A program made the position numbers and the translations under genes. From Pomphorhynchus laevis (Eukaryota; Acanthocephala; Palaeacanthocephala; Echinorhynchida; Pomphorhynchidae): a stretch of DNA of 64,000 bases. How positions within the stretch are numbered: the stretch's first letter is position 1; every line of letters starts with the position of its first letter. Shown here piece by piece: positions 22,401 through 32,177 of this stretch. The stretch spans positions 62,001 to 126,000 of the forward strand of contig WNNJ02000862.1 of the NCBI GenBank assembly GCA_012934845.2. The letters run 5' to 3'. Under the pieces are notes generated by a model. It saw nothing but the letters and a program-made list of their open reading frames with translations, was not told the origin of the DNA and ran no database searches.

Positions 22401-24921
22401 TGACCAACCCCCTTTTGAAAATCAGTTTGCTATTCAAAATATATCAAAAGAAAGTAGCATTAACTCACTGGTGAAAAATCAGGATCCGGTGCCGATAACA
22501 TTTTTGTCGACCCCTTTGCATGATGATATTATAGTTGAAGCGATGAAGTCAACGAGCGATAGCTTAACAGCAACGCCAGATAATTATCTACCATCAACAT
22601 CTGAAATGGCTGCTGATCAATCATCTTCTAATAACCTATATATACAAAGCGAAATGAAACAAGACACCTTATCCACATCTCTGCAAAGCTCATCGCAAAT
22701 ATTAAATATCGTTAATTCAAAAACAACTATACCATCTACATCAAGTAATTCACTATTTCAATTAGCCAAAACTGAATCGTTGCCTGTCGCCTCTAAGGCT
22801 TTTCTGCACAATTCCCAAGATAAGAGTAGTGTTCAGCCTGTATTCTCATCTAGTTCTTCTCTATCTACACTTAAGTGCACAACAACCAGTAACTCTGCTT
22901 CGCTGTTTCAATTCGGTAAGACGGACCAAGAACTAGTCGAAAAGAAGTTAGCTTCAAACAAATCTAAAGATGGTAGAAGTAATGATCAATCTATAGTCAC
23001 ACCCAACTTTTCTCAACCGACAGCTACGACGCTTTCAGTATCAACGGCAAATAATTCCCCGTTTCAATTCGGTACACCTAACCAATCACCATTATCAAAT
23101 ACAAATTCTCAAAATAAACATCAAGATGCCACTATTCCTTCCATATTTACAACCAGCTCTTCTCAATATGTGACTACTTGTTCAGCATCTACAGCAAATA
23201 CATCACCATTTCAATTCGGTACTGTTGAACAATCATTATTCGGAAAACAGCTTTCACAAAATAGCTCACTGCAGGATCGTGCCACGTCATTAGTTTCACC
23301 AAGCGCAACCTCACCGATTTTCTCGACAACAAGCTTGTCTGTTAACAAATTTGACACTCAAACACCAGATGTACCATTAAGTAATATCTTTTGTAAACAA
23401 TCCTCTTCTAATGAAGCAATAAAATCAACAGCGTCGTCAGTGGCTTCAGTGAATGTCGTCGAGTCTTTGAAACCAACAGTCAGTAGCCCGACAAGTACTT
23501 CATCGATTTTGAATGATTCTTTATCTTCACGTCTAAGTAAAGACAACCTTCAAAGCATGCCTTATATAGACCAGAAACCAGATCAATTCGTCAATAACGA
23601 GCCAATACCGTTATTCGATACACTTACATTAGATAATGCAAAATCATCGACTTCAGCAATTCCTGCAACAACAACTTCTTACGGAATATTTGGACAGGTT
23701 AACATATTTCAATGTCAATCAATTTCAGGTTCACCGCAGTCATCATTCTTTCAAAAATCAAGTAATAATGCAACATCATTTAATCAACTTTCTAGCAATG
23801 TAGCCCCATCGAAGCCATCTAACATATTTTCGATGTCTAGTGCTAGCAACTCCGTGCCAACAACAAACTCATCATCAACTACTTTCTCTATTCCGAATAT
23901 GTTTCCCATTGATAGCAATAAGACCACATTGCAAACTACAAATACTTCAAATATTGTCTTTCCTGCAGTCAAAGCAAATATCCCTAATGTTCAATCATTA
24001 GCAAACTCGTCAACTTCGCCGTTTACGTTATTCCAAAATAATATGAGTTCTAATAGCCTTTCTACTGCGACAGGTATGCCTGTATTTTCATCTTTATTCA
24101 AGACTACGAATTCATCCGTTGGAAACTCGCCGCTTTTTACTACAACCGACACAGCGTCTATAACAGCTTCGTCTGCTTTCGGATTATTTAGCAATCAATC
24201 ACAAACAGGTTCCTCGATATTTTCAGCAAACTCATCATCAATCGAAAAAGGGACAAAAAGCATATTCGATTTACAAATTTCTAGTATTCCGTCGACATCA
24301 TCGAGTGTCAACAGTGCTGCTACTCTATTTTCGATATTCGGCAGCGGCTCAAACAAATCAACAATATTCCCTTGTGCTGCTACTGGCATTAATACTAGTA
24401 CTTCATTGTTTGGTGGATCTCATACAAGCACACCAACATTTTCACCCAATAAACCTCTTTTCGGATCATCTTTGAACACCATTACTGGAGAACCAAATCA
24501 ACATCACTCTTCTTTATTCGGCTGTACTTCTCAAAATACATTTGGAGGTTTTCAAAATAATTTCTCGAATCTATCTCAACCACCCATAAGTCAGACTCAA
24601 AGTATCGACAAGCCATTTTCCATATTCGGCCAATCGCCTACCACCAGTACTGCCGCTAGCAGCTCACTCTTCGGCTCTCAGCAATTCGGTGGTCAACCAT
24701 TGTTTCCTTCGAATAAAAATTTATTTGGTAACAGTAACAGCGGAGATGTTTTCACTGCATCAAATAACAGTAAATCATCTTCATCATTATTTGGGAATAA
24801 TCCATCAAGTCAGCAGCCTACATCTTTTTTTAAGCAGAGTAGCGAGGCTGATGCACAAGCCGTTAGGGAACAGACAAGATCGAAATACTCGGGCAAATCA
24901 TTTATGAATTTTAGAGAGTAA
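19453..24921 (+). CDS. Nup214/Nup159-like FG nucleoporin
   Basis: A single 1822-codon open frame. Residues 1 to about 375 are beta-strand-rich and end with YLLSSSGQVFPFYF, matching the last propeller strand of Nup214 (L-L-S-x-D-G-x-x-x-P-F-Y). Residues about 397-455 and 499-537 are predicted coiled coils (INQIQSGMQTLYLFHQKQDE; DLEQKIQVIDKLLSS). The rest is Ser/Thr/Asn-rich with FG motifs: FQFG at about residue 978 and three more, then a dense cluster from about 1411 (GIFGQ, SLFGGS, PLFGSS, SIFGQ, QQFGGQPLF, SLFGNN). This is the order propeller, coiled coil, FG tail of the cytoplasmic-face pore protein that docks the DEAD-box helicase DBP5 in mRNA export. Human Nup214 is about 2090 residues. 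The chosen ATG lies 12 nt after an acceptor-like ttttag (19440). No intron is needed over 5.5 kb. Minus-strand frames inside it are shadows of the Ser/Thr codons. Confidence 0.85.
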   Translation: MYITFALDHGVIEDPQDLSDQCRTTMIFIQKPNQHRFLIYANQHSIDIYDVRTDEVSLSYKIYSVPVKSRPDWLLANSKQFQICAIWGNSVHLYNVEQINRTIKLTKLHTIVQLDDHDDEIIKQVLWHPTDPNLLYVFKQKHMKLISFSKVTAEGRTRVTITSKQTNKEIVGACFRQKCIFLIVLLNNGSCLYLNSDLTVVGRLRPFTKILKERDNVKLRSVYSLFPNVILSVTDSSELIAHDCPTGRTTKLKLCAFAGIRSGGGAISSSNSVETETLTKNRQIYFQQLDKNIILVGDSFSNEIVVIKVHFGECGKFMLSEFQCESLSLPITSDHSCLHVVRQIIVIDTAVYLLSSSGQVFPFYFTFGDSFPLIVHEFSNNEDIYTDNQKADANNSSLETLINQIQSGMQTLYLFHQKQDELSCNQLQECVTCAQRKLEVINDEYNKHMKDLILAVSSTASQSAMLSICKDYMQNEDTRRNRPAISNRIHSKSNQSFRKLNDLEQKIQVIDKLLSSNQNKVVALLSAQMESLRLSRKCGVVGRMCEPPTFAKDACTLNIATKTPVFYQQDMIRDYNIISVMPKVPHRQNITMNPYCDDDWEVVLISHKSDSTVIQAKVKDEHALPQTSTSAQLALLQQSEKSIKNQGFHGSTTFWSFTENSHQDHFGSTNGLESSNSSSACDILTNETCPIDEQDKQNPLINYGTNVSETRNFASIAPIPNQTDTTVIQQASFSIMNQSPTYRQERGTTPQSQSTILDPIEMSKIKEETTQSRSVANQLTSSIKDQLSISSTISDKIDKSSLSDGPFKISDSSFGISNFSFNLQEKPSVATDLNKSGTNFINLSGTKSTHMVTNNVEIDTMPTAMLPKFTIDNSQSSKSSNYIANDIFLPLPSRKSADELLSLFASISGKSAVTSTSDQSTFNLQSSVNLSSITKDKTNVSSDFASLSSGILSNPATSTLPSSTTASPPKAANSKLMFQFGMNDQPPFENQFAIQNISKESSINSLVKNQDPVPITFLSTPLHDDIIVEAMKSTSDSLTATPDNYLPSTSEMAADQSSSNNLYIQSEMKQDTLSTSLQSSSQILNIVNSKTTIPSTSSNSLFQLAKTESLPVASKAFLHNSQDKSSVQPVFSSSSSLSTLKCTTTSNSASLFQFGKTDQELVEKKLASNKSKDGRSNDQSIVTPNFSQPTATTLSVSTANNSPFQFGTPNQSPLSNTNSQNKHQDATIPSIFTTSSSQYVTTCSASTANTSPFQFGTVEQSLFGKQLSQNSSLQDRATSLVSPSATSPIFSTTSLSVNKFDTQTPDVPLSNIFCKQSSSNEAIKSTASSVASVNVVESLKPTVSSPTSTSSILNDSLSSRLSKDNLQSMPYIDQKPDQFVNNEPIPLFDTLTLDNAKSSTSAIPATTTSYGIFGQVNIFQCQSISGSPQSSFFQKSSNNATSFNQLSSNVAPSKPSNIFSMSSASNSVPTTNSSSTTFSIPNMFPIDSNKTTLQTTNTSNIVFPAVKANIPNVQSLANSSTSPFTLFQNNMSSNSLSTATGMPVFSSLFKTTNSSVGNSPLFTTTDTASITASSAFGLFSNQSQTGSSIFSANSSSIEKGTKSIFDLQISSIPSTSSSVNSAATLFSIFGSGSNKSTIFPCAATGINTSTSLFGGSHTSTPTFSPNKPLFGSSLNTITGEPNQHHSSLFGCTSQNTFGGFQNNFSNLSQPPISQTQSIDKPFSIFGQSPTTSTAASSSLFGSQQFGGQPLFPSNKNLFGNSNSGDVFTASNNSKSSSSLFGNNPSSQQPTSFFKQSSEADAQAVREQTRSKYSGKSFMNFRE

Positions 24922-25400
24922 ATTATTCTAAATTTACGATAAGTTAAATCCACAGATTAGAAATGTTCCTAAATTAGTTGATGATGATAGTTGGAAAAGT
25001 ATAAACGAGTCAAGCTGTTTCTCAAAGAAGAAATATAATTATTGCGCTAATTGTAAATAGTATTTTTATTTGTATTTAATGATCTACACATACTATGTTG
25101 TTTGCTATTTATTTTCTAAATTAAATTAAAAATATTGATTATTTCTCTAATTAAATTAGAGAAATTTATCTTTCACATTTCCTCTCTGCATTGGGGGTAA
25201 AAGCATCCATTAATTAACAAATCAGGTTCAACAAATTGACATAGATCAATTAAGTAAAACATTTATCTCGTTTTTAATAGTGGAAAATTTCGGTTCTGAC
25301 TCCAGATCACATAATCGCGCAGAAACGTACCGAAGCGAGGAGCAATTTCGCCCTCAAAATACACAAGAATTCGCAGTATTTAACGGATGTAATACTACGA
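24922..25400. other. 3' flank of the nucleoporin gene
   Basis: AT-rich DNA with a perfect 12-bp-stem hairpin at 25141-25165 (atttctctaatt and its complement around one base). I see no canonical AATAAA close to the stop codon. Confidence 0.4.
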
Positions 25401-26764
25401 ATGAAAAAAATGTTGTCTTTCCAGGTTAGAGATTGGCTTATCGACTGGATCCCTACAATTTATTTAAAACAGAAGTGGCAAATGCGTGCCGGTGCACGCT
25501 TACATGACCACGAAGAAAGCAAAGCAAACAAAAATCTAAATCATGTGTCGAAAACGAAGGAACAGAGGTGGTATTTGAATGTGATAAAGGAGGAAGCGCG
25601 GCGGACGTCGAGAGAGAGCTGATTCCAGTTAAGGGGCGGCAACGAGGAAGGATCGGATACCGTAGTTGCTGGAGTAATTGGGAACGTGGATTAAGTGGGA
25701 ATGAGGGAAACGCAGCGATAGAGAGGTTGGGTTAGTGTCATCTAAGAAAGGAAGGTTGATGAACCACGGGGAGCTGACAGCGATGAGACGAAAAGTGACG
25801 AGAAGAAGGCGGAGTTGGATGCGGATGTGGATGGTGGGCCAGGAGAGTTGGGCAAGATATGTGGATGTGTGGTCGAAGCGACGGAGACGTAGGACCACTC
25901 GAACAGCAGAGTTGATGATGCGTTGTAAGTGTAGGATTGATAGATTTTGGAGAATTGGCGAAAAGGCCGAGGCAGTAATCGATTTTAGGAAAGAGAAGCG
26001 ATGAAAAGAGACATACAAGAACGGAAGTCTATGAGGTGGCGGATACGGCAGATGTCACGGAGAATAAAGTTAAACGAACGGACATTGTCGCGGACGAAGG
26101 GTTTAAGGGAAAGGTGATCACCGAAATTAAATCCTAAGAAAGTTAGATCGTGGAGTATGGAGATGATTGATGAGGCAATAATACAAGGGAGGAGATATGT
26201 TAGGTTGACGGGGGAGGATCCACATTATTTTGGACTTGTCTGTGTTTAGAATGAGACGAAGATGGGAGTTACGGTAGTAGATAGAAGAAAGACAGTTGGA
26301 GGCAGAAATTGTGATATCGTGTATGCAATAAGCGGTTGCATGAACATATATGAGAATGTCATCGGCGTATTGCATGACGTTAAAGGAGTAAGGTTTGATA
26401 AACGGAGAGATATCGCCTAGTAAAAGAGAGAAAAGCAGGGAACCTAGAACTGAAACTTGTGGGACCCCGCAGAAAATATGGATGGGAGAAGAGGATGATG
26501 AATTTGAACAGATGCGAAAAGAACGGTCGGATAGATATGAAGCAAGCCATGCTACGGAGGAGTAAGAAAATCCGTAATCATAACGAAGGTGAGACAAGAG
26601 GAAGGAGTGGTCGACGATGTCGGAAGCGGATGAGATATCGAGGAAGATGAGAAGACTATGTAGAGCTCTGTCTCGAGAAATGAGTAGGTCGTTGTAAACT
26701 TTCATGCAGGCGATTTCTATGCGGTGAATGATGCGGAAAGTGGATCGGAAAGGAGGGTACAGAA
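25400..26764 (-). mobile_element. CR1/L2-like LINE, 5'-truncated
   Basis: Reverse-transcriptase blocks are read in order on the minus strand. The start recalls the QSGFR box (FRSTFRIIHRIEIACMKV). Then come the motif A region LLIFLDISSASDIVDHSF, FCGVPQVSVLGSLLFSLL, the YADD box MQYADDILIYV and LNTDKSKIM, all in the frame 26127-26705. The C-terminal part follows at 25629-26018 in a different frame (LHLQRIINSAVRVVLRLRRF, then WPTIHIRIQLRLLLVTF). A tail NWNQLSLDVRRASSFITFK matches the usual L-W-N-S-L-P...S-F-K ending. Endonuclease and the first RT blocks are absent. The catalytic aspartates are kept, but stops and a frame change lie between the two parts, so it is dead. Jockey-clade assignment cannot be excluded. 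Confidence 0.8.
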
Positions 26765-27610
26765 TTTAGATATAAACTAATGTCAAGTAAACCTCAGGCT
26801 CGATAAATGATAGAGTATAACACGTTTTATTAATAGTCACTAACCATTTATTTGAAATTGTTAGACATAAAGCTAATTTAAAATGATACTGCTTCCAATA
26901 ATTCGAATTCACTGAGTTATTAGAAAAAGGATTTTTATAAAATATTAGAGAGCTCCTTGGTGCTGTTACAATTGTAGACGATTTTCGATCGAGCTGTTTG
27001 ATAAACAACAATCTAATTGCTTACAAAATTCCAAAGTCGCTGTTCTGTAACTATTATATAAGTTCATTTCCGAAATGAAGACGGGCTCACAACGAGCTGA
27101 TTTTTGCAACAAAACTACTGTTTTGCCAGATAATACAAGGCTAATATATGCATTATATTCGTGATTATATAGTTGCCGATAAGTACAACATTGACACTAT
27201 TTTAGCTTCTTCGCACTCATGGCTTATGAAGATATAGATAATTTAGATACTTATCAAATGTAAAAAAAGTTATGATAATGATGCTAAATAGCGTTATCGG
27301 TTAAAACATGTCAGAATTTGTCAGAATTTAAATGACAGATTTAGACAATTTTTAATTACAAAATTTGATATTGAATTATAGTTTGTTAATCTGAGAAAAT
27401 ATATTTGCTATTAATTATTGGCTATAAGCATAAATTAGTTATAAGAAAACAGCAGTAATTGATTGGTACAAAAACAATTCGTAATCACGTTTTTCCAACG
27501 TATATTCCTTATAGTCCAAGAATTATCATCAACTGTTTATGACAACCAGACTTTTTAATAAGTCTCTTTTCATTTTATTGCTAATTTCATTTTAAAATTG
27601 AATACATTTT
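26765..27610. other. AT-rich spacer
   Basis: No supported gene or repeat. A minus-strand 81-codon frame at 26766-27011 shows no family signature. Confidence 0.45.
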
Positions 27611-27613
27611 TTA

Positions 27614-27796
27614 AATAACTATTGGAGCTGGATCAAAGGAAGAAATTATTTTTGATATTTCATTAACTTATGTTAGCATCTTCAGAAAATTACTGGAAAT
27701 TACTGAAATTGGTAATTTTCTGACGATGCTAACAGAAGTTAGCGAAATATCAAAAATAATTTATTCATTTGATCCAGATCCAATAATTATTTATCA
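27614..27796. mobile_element. palindromic MITE family R4, full copy
   Basis: This is a near-perfect inverted repeat. The left arm starts attggagctggatcaaa and contains gttagcatcttcagaaaatt; the right arm mirrors it, ending ttgatccagatccaataatt. The centre is a short AT segment around 27695-27705. The whole unit is about 183 bp and could fold into one long hairpin. Another full copy lies at 45122. Confidence 0.8.
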
Positions 27797-30700
27797 ATAA
27801 TGGATCAGTATCAACTTTTTAAAAACACTTTTTAGACTAAATGAGCACCAGATATTCTATTGCATTTTACGTTTGTTTTACAACTCGCTGGTTATCATCT
27901 CTAGTCACTAATATCATGCGACCCACATATCGGTTGTGGACACCCCGTTTGTCCGATTCTACTCTATACATTTTAATCTTATGTATGAATCAGTAACACC
28001 ACGAAGAAATGAATTAAAGTGATGTCCGTGGGTTACGTGCAAAATAACAAACCCACAAACAAAATCACTCGATTTTTTTCCATAATAGTTATTTATGTGC
28101 TCAAGGTGATGAGATAATAGTGTGCCATGACGTTTTCAATTCACACAAGTAAAGAAGGCTGAAATGTATAAAGAGTTAGGTGCCCTTTTAAACATTCCAG
28201 TATAAATGACAATTTACACATTCAGTATAAATTGTTGACTCTACACGTTCCAGTTTTTCGATTAAAAATGTGAAAAGTGTTCAATGAAATTTTGTGAAAT
28301 TATTTTTCATTATTTCTGCTATAATACCATCAAAGGAGAAAATAATTAAAGTACGCTGAAATAATGGGATAAGTGGAATGATGAACCTTTTATCCCTTAT
28401 ATTTTCTATAACGGGTTCTGATGGGACTGAAACAGAAAGAATTCTGAGTTGGATAGCAACAAAATCAGCTTAACGTGATCAGTGTAAGTACAAAATGCTC
28501 CTGCAGCATTTAGGGATCATATTGGTCAAAGTTACTTCGATCTGCCTGTGGTATAAAAGACAAAAGACTTTTACTGCTCTTTGCTTGCCACCATCCAGTT
28601 GTGAGTGAACAAAGTTCTAAAAATATAAAGAATATATTGAAGTCAATAATTCGTTTGGTTGAACTAATGGTCATTTCAAGGAAATAGTTTGTGCTGCTTT
28701 GTCATAAATTCATAATTAAAAAATCATTATTGCTGCTTGTTTCTTTACGATTATTATAATAGGTACATGTCCGCTTTAAAATTAAATTTTAAGTTTTTAA
28801 ACGAAATCAGGTGAAAAATATCATATAAAAATATTAATCATACAATTCAAACGATTTTGATAATGTTTCGAAAATATAATATCCTCCAGGGAAACACGAT
28901 TTTATGATCAACTCAGTAGCGTTCTCATTGTGTGCCTGCGTTTTGATTTATTTGAAATATTAATCATTGTTCGCCAAGTAATATCTTTATTTAATTGTAA
29001 AATCTGAGTAATACTTCGGTGCTATGAAATAATTCTTCCAATGTTCGCAATTCAATTTTTACACTAGCCTCATTAGCATTGAAATTATAGATTGTACCGG
29101 CTAACAGGTTAACCTATTATTTAATATGTTATTCAAGTATAAAATAATTTTTTAATTTTCACGATAAAAATGTTAAAAATGTAATTGACCTTTTGGGTAG
29201 GATAAACGAAATAGAAAATTTATTTTTTATGCGTTGCTAGCTTCTGCTACTGTCATCAGGCAAAATATTTGTATTATAAACAAATTAATTACAAAAAATC
29301 ATAAATTATAATTATAATTTCATATTTTTTTAAACAAAAATTTTGTTTGTAATAAAAAATTTTTTCTATTGATGATTGCAAGCCCTGGGGAAATAGATTA
29401 ATTTATTGCAAATTTTATTGATGAAAATCATTGATTTTCAGTTAGAAGACTTGTTTCATTCGTTTTGGATGCCTAGCCTTATAATCGGAAGTTATACATG
29501 AAAGTATAAAGTTGGTTTCTCAATTTATACCTGCTGCAAATGAAACTATATAAAAATATATGTAATTAAAAAAACTATATTATTAGTTTATTATAATATA
29601 TAATATTATATATTATAATATTATATGTAATATATAATATTATATATACATATTATAAAAACAAAAATGGTAATGTTTCAGTTAAAGTTTAATGTTTTTG
29701 CCCTTGTATTATTCAATGCTAATTCTCTTGTAAGATTATTAATGCAATAACAATTATTAATGAAAAAGTTTTGCGAAGTTGTCTTATCCTTAATTAATTT
29801 ACTGCGGATACTCGTGCTGCTAATCGTATTCGATCTATAGTCTCAAGTAAATATAATCAACAAATTCTGCTAATTTAATTGAATGGAAGCTTGCCAAATG
29901 AAATGTTCATTTTTATTATTAAAACAAAAATGATTTGAATATTTGTCTCTAATCCATATTAGTGAAATAAGAAGGCCAGGAATAGGATGTAATTTTATAA
30001 TTTTATATTTTGATGAACCTAAGGTATTAAACATAAATATTTGATACTTGTATTATTTAAATAAGAAGGGGAAAAAGCATGATTAATTATTTAAATGTTC
30101 AATATTTCTAGGGATCTAAGTCAAATCAGCATCAAGAACTTTAATAAATTCTATTTGATTGCATTTTTCAGATCGTTATAAAAAGTTAGCCAAATAATTG
30201 CGCTTTAACTTAGGAGGTGAACCCACTAAAACTTATCAGATATTGTAATAATATATTTTATCATCCAGTCCTTTATTGCGATATATTTAACGCTTTAATT
30301 AACTTTAACTTTACGCTTGGCATTCTGACTAGTATCCGATTACAATTCGAACCAGATTATCCCCCAAAGATAAGCAATTAGGAATTTTAAAAATAAATAA
30401 TTTATTAAATTATTAATAAATTAAATAGATATAAATTAAATAAATAAACTAAATTAAATAAAACTGTTTTATTCTAATTGAGTTGATTTCATATTTGTTT
30501 AGAAATCAATAATTATTGATTAAATAATAATTATAATAGAATTGTAAATTTCGAAAGTGATCATAATATGCGAAAATTCAAGTATCGGTGTATAGCTTTA
30601 GTTCAGACACTTAGAATGACTTCACAGTGCAAATTCCAAGATAAAATTTGGCGTTTCACGTTAGATTATTATCAAAATATTATTATCTTATTAGTGTAAA

Positions 30701-32170
30701 TTATCAGATATTTGTAATCTAAAATCAAATCAATCTACTTTGATTATCTAATAGTAAATAGATTAATAAATAATTATTTATAATTGACACATTAATAACT
30801 GTTCATTTTAGAAATGAACATTTAAAAATGAACAATTTCGTTTGGGGCTGGTTGTTTTCCCCAAAAAAATGATTACGGTATTTGTCATTATTTTTTATAT
30901 TATTTATTAATCTTTCTTTAATCCCCTATACCCTTTTTTACCTAATTTATTCAATTAAACTCATTTTATCCTTTTTCCGTTCTTTCACCCATCTTTGCCC
31001 TCTTAAATCATATTTAACTTCATAGGGGTTAAAGAGTGTAAATCGGAGTCATAGGGTAAAAGGGTGTAAAGGGGATTAAATGTAATTAAAGTGGGTAAAT
31101 GAGGTAAGATTGTGTATTTCCTCGTTTTACCCAAGTATAGGTTCTGAAATACTATAGAAATGTTTGCTATTATTCATCTGGTTTATTCCCTTGGGTGAAA
31201 TAAACCGACCAGATCATATGATTATTTATAAGCCTTGATCACTTGGAAATCTGCATTTTTAAAGTTTGACTAAGAAATCCTTGAGAGTGTACCTCGAACC
31301 ATTGAGGTACATTATGTAGAGAGAGTGTACCACCACGGAGAGCTGTATGAGTGATAGTTGTGTAAGCTAATGCTATAATTTTCAAAATACAAAGTCACGT
31401 TAGGAAAGATATAAATGCGATGTGCCAATTTCGAAGGAAAAATATGTTCAACTAAAGAATATATCATTTATTAACAGGTAACAGTAATGTATTATTTTGC
31501 AACAAAAATTTACAATGTGGTGGAATAGTATCGTATATATTTTAGAATAAGAAACAACTTCGATTATTTTTTCGTGTTAGTATGTTAAATGGAAAATCAA
31601 TTGTTCAGGTACGCATGTAACTGAGTCGCATTATGATACCATAGAATGAGGCACATTTAGATTGTCATATTTTCTGATATAACGACTGTTCTGACGACAT
31701 TCACATTAAAATTCTAATGAAACACGTATCTGCAGATATGTAGTTATTAATTTTTTATTATAAACTTAAACACCCATTAATTTTTACTGGCAAAGCATTT
31801 GAAACTTCGTACGCTTGATCTCTAGCGTTTATCGGTAGTGTCGCGAAATATCACTGTTAAATAATATTCAAAGAGATTCTTAATATTTAATTTTTTAGAA
31901 AAGCTATCAAAATTTTATCGAATAAATTTTTATTTTTTTGTTGGAGATAGTGAAGATTATAATATTGAATTAGTATGACTTTTTAATACAAATATTGTTA
32001 TTTATGACTATTATATCAAAAACCAAAATGTATTCTACATAATAGAATTGCAAGAATTAGAAGATGTCTTACAAGCGTGGTGTTTTACATTTAAAATAGA
32101 GAAAAAAAGTGAAACAAATAGTTTCGAAGTTAATGCTTTGCGATTATGTGCTTTTTAGATTTCTAATTCA
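27797..32170. other. long gene-free AT-rich region
   Basis: A TATA-like word tataaaag sits at 28552-28559 in a less AT-biased patch, with no recognisable ORF downstream. At about 30915-31125 a block has one strand rich in acccttt words and the next part rich in gggtaaa/aaaggg words, suggesting a decayed inverted repeat. Otherwise I see nothing that I can support. Confidence 0.4.
28552..28600 (+). promoter_or_regulatory. possible TATA-type core promoter
   Basis: The sequence gtataaaaga at 28551-28560 is followed by mixed-composition DNA including tgccaccatccagttgtgag. No transcript or open frame follows within several hundred bases, so this is only a motif observation. Confidence 0.18.
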
Positions 32171-32177
32171 GATTAAA

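Noticed and set aside
20431-24389. Minus-strand frames across the nucleoporin gene
   Set aside because: They are shadows of the Ser/Thr-rich codons of the plus-strand gene.
25735-26004. Arg-rich plus-strand frame (MRRKVTRRRRSWMRM)
   Set aside because: It is the antisense of the CR1-like LINE ORF.
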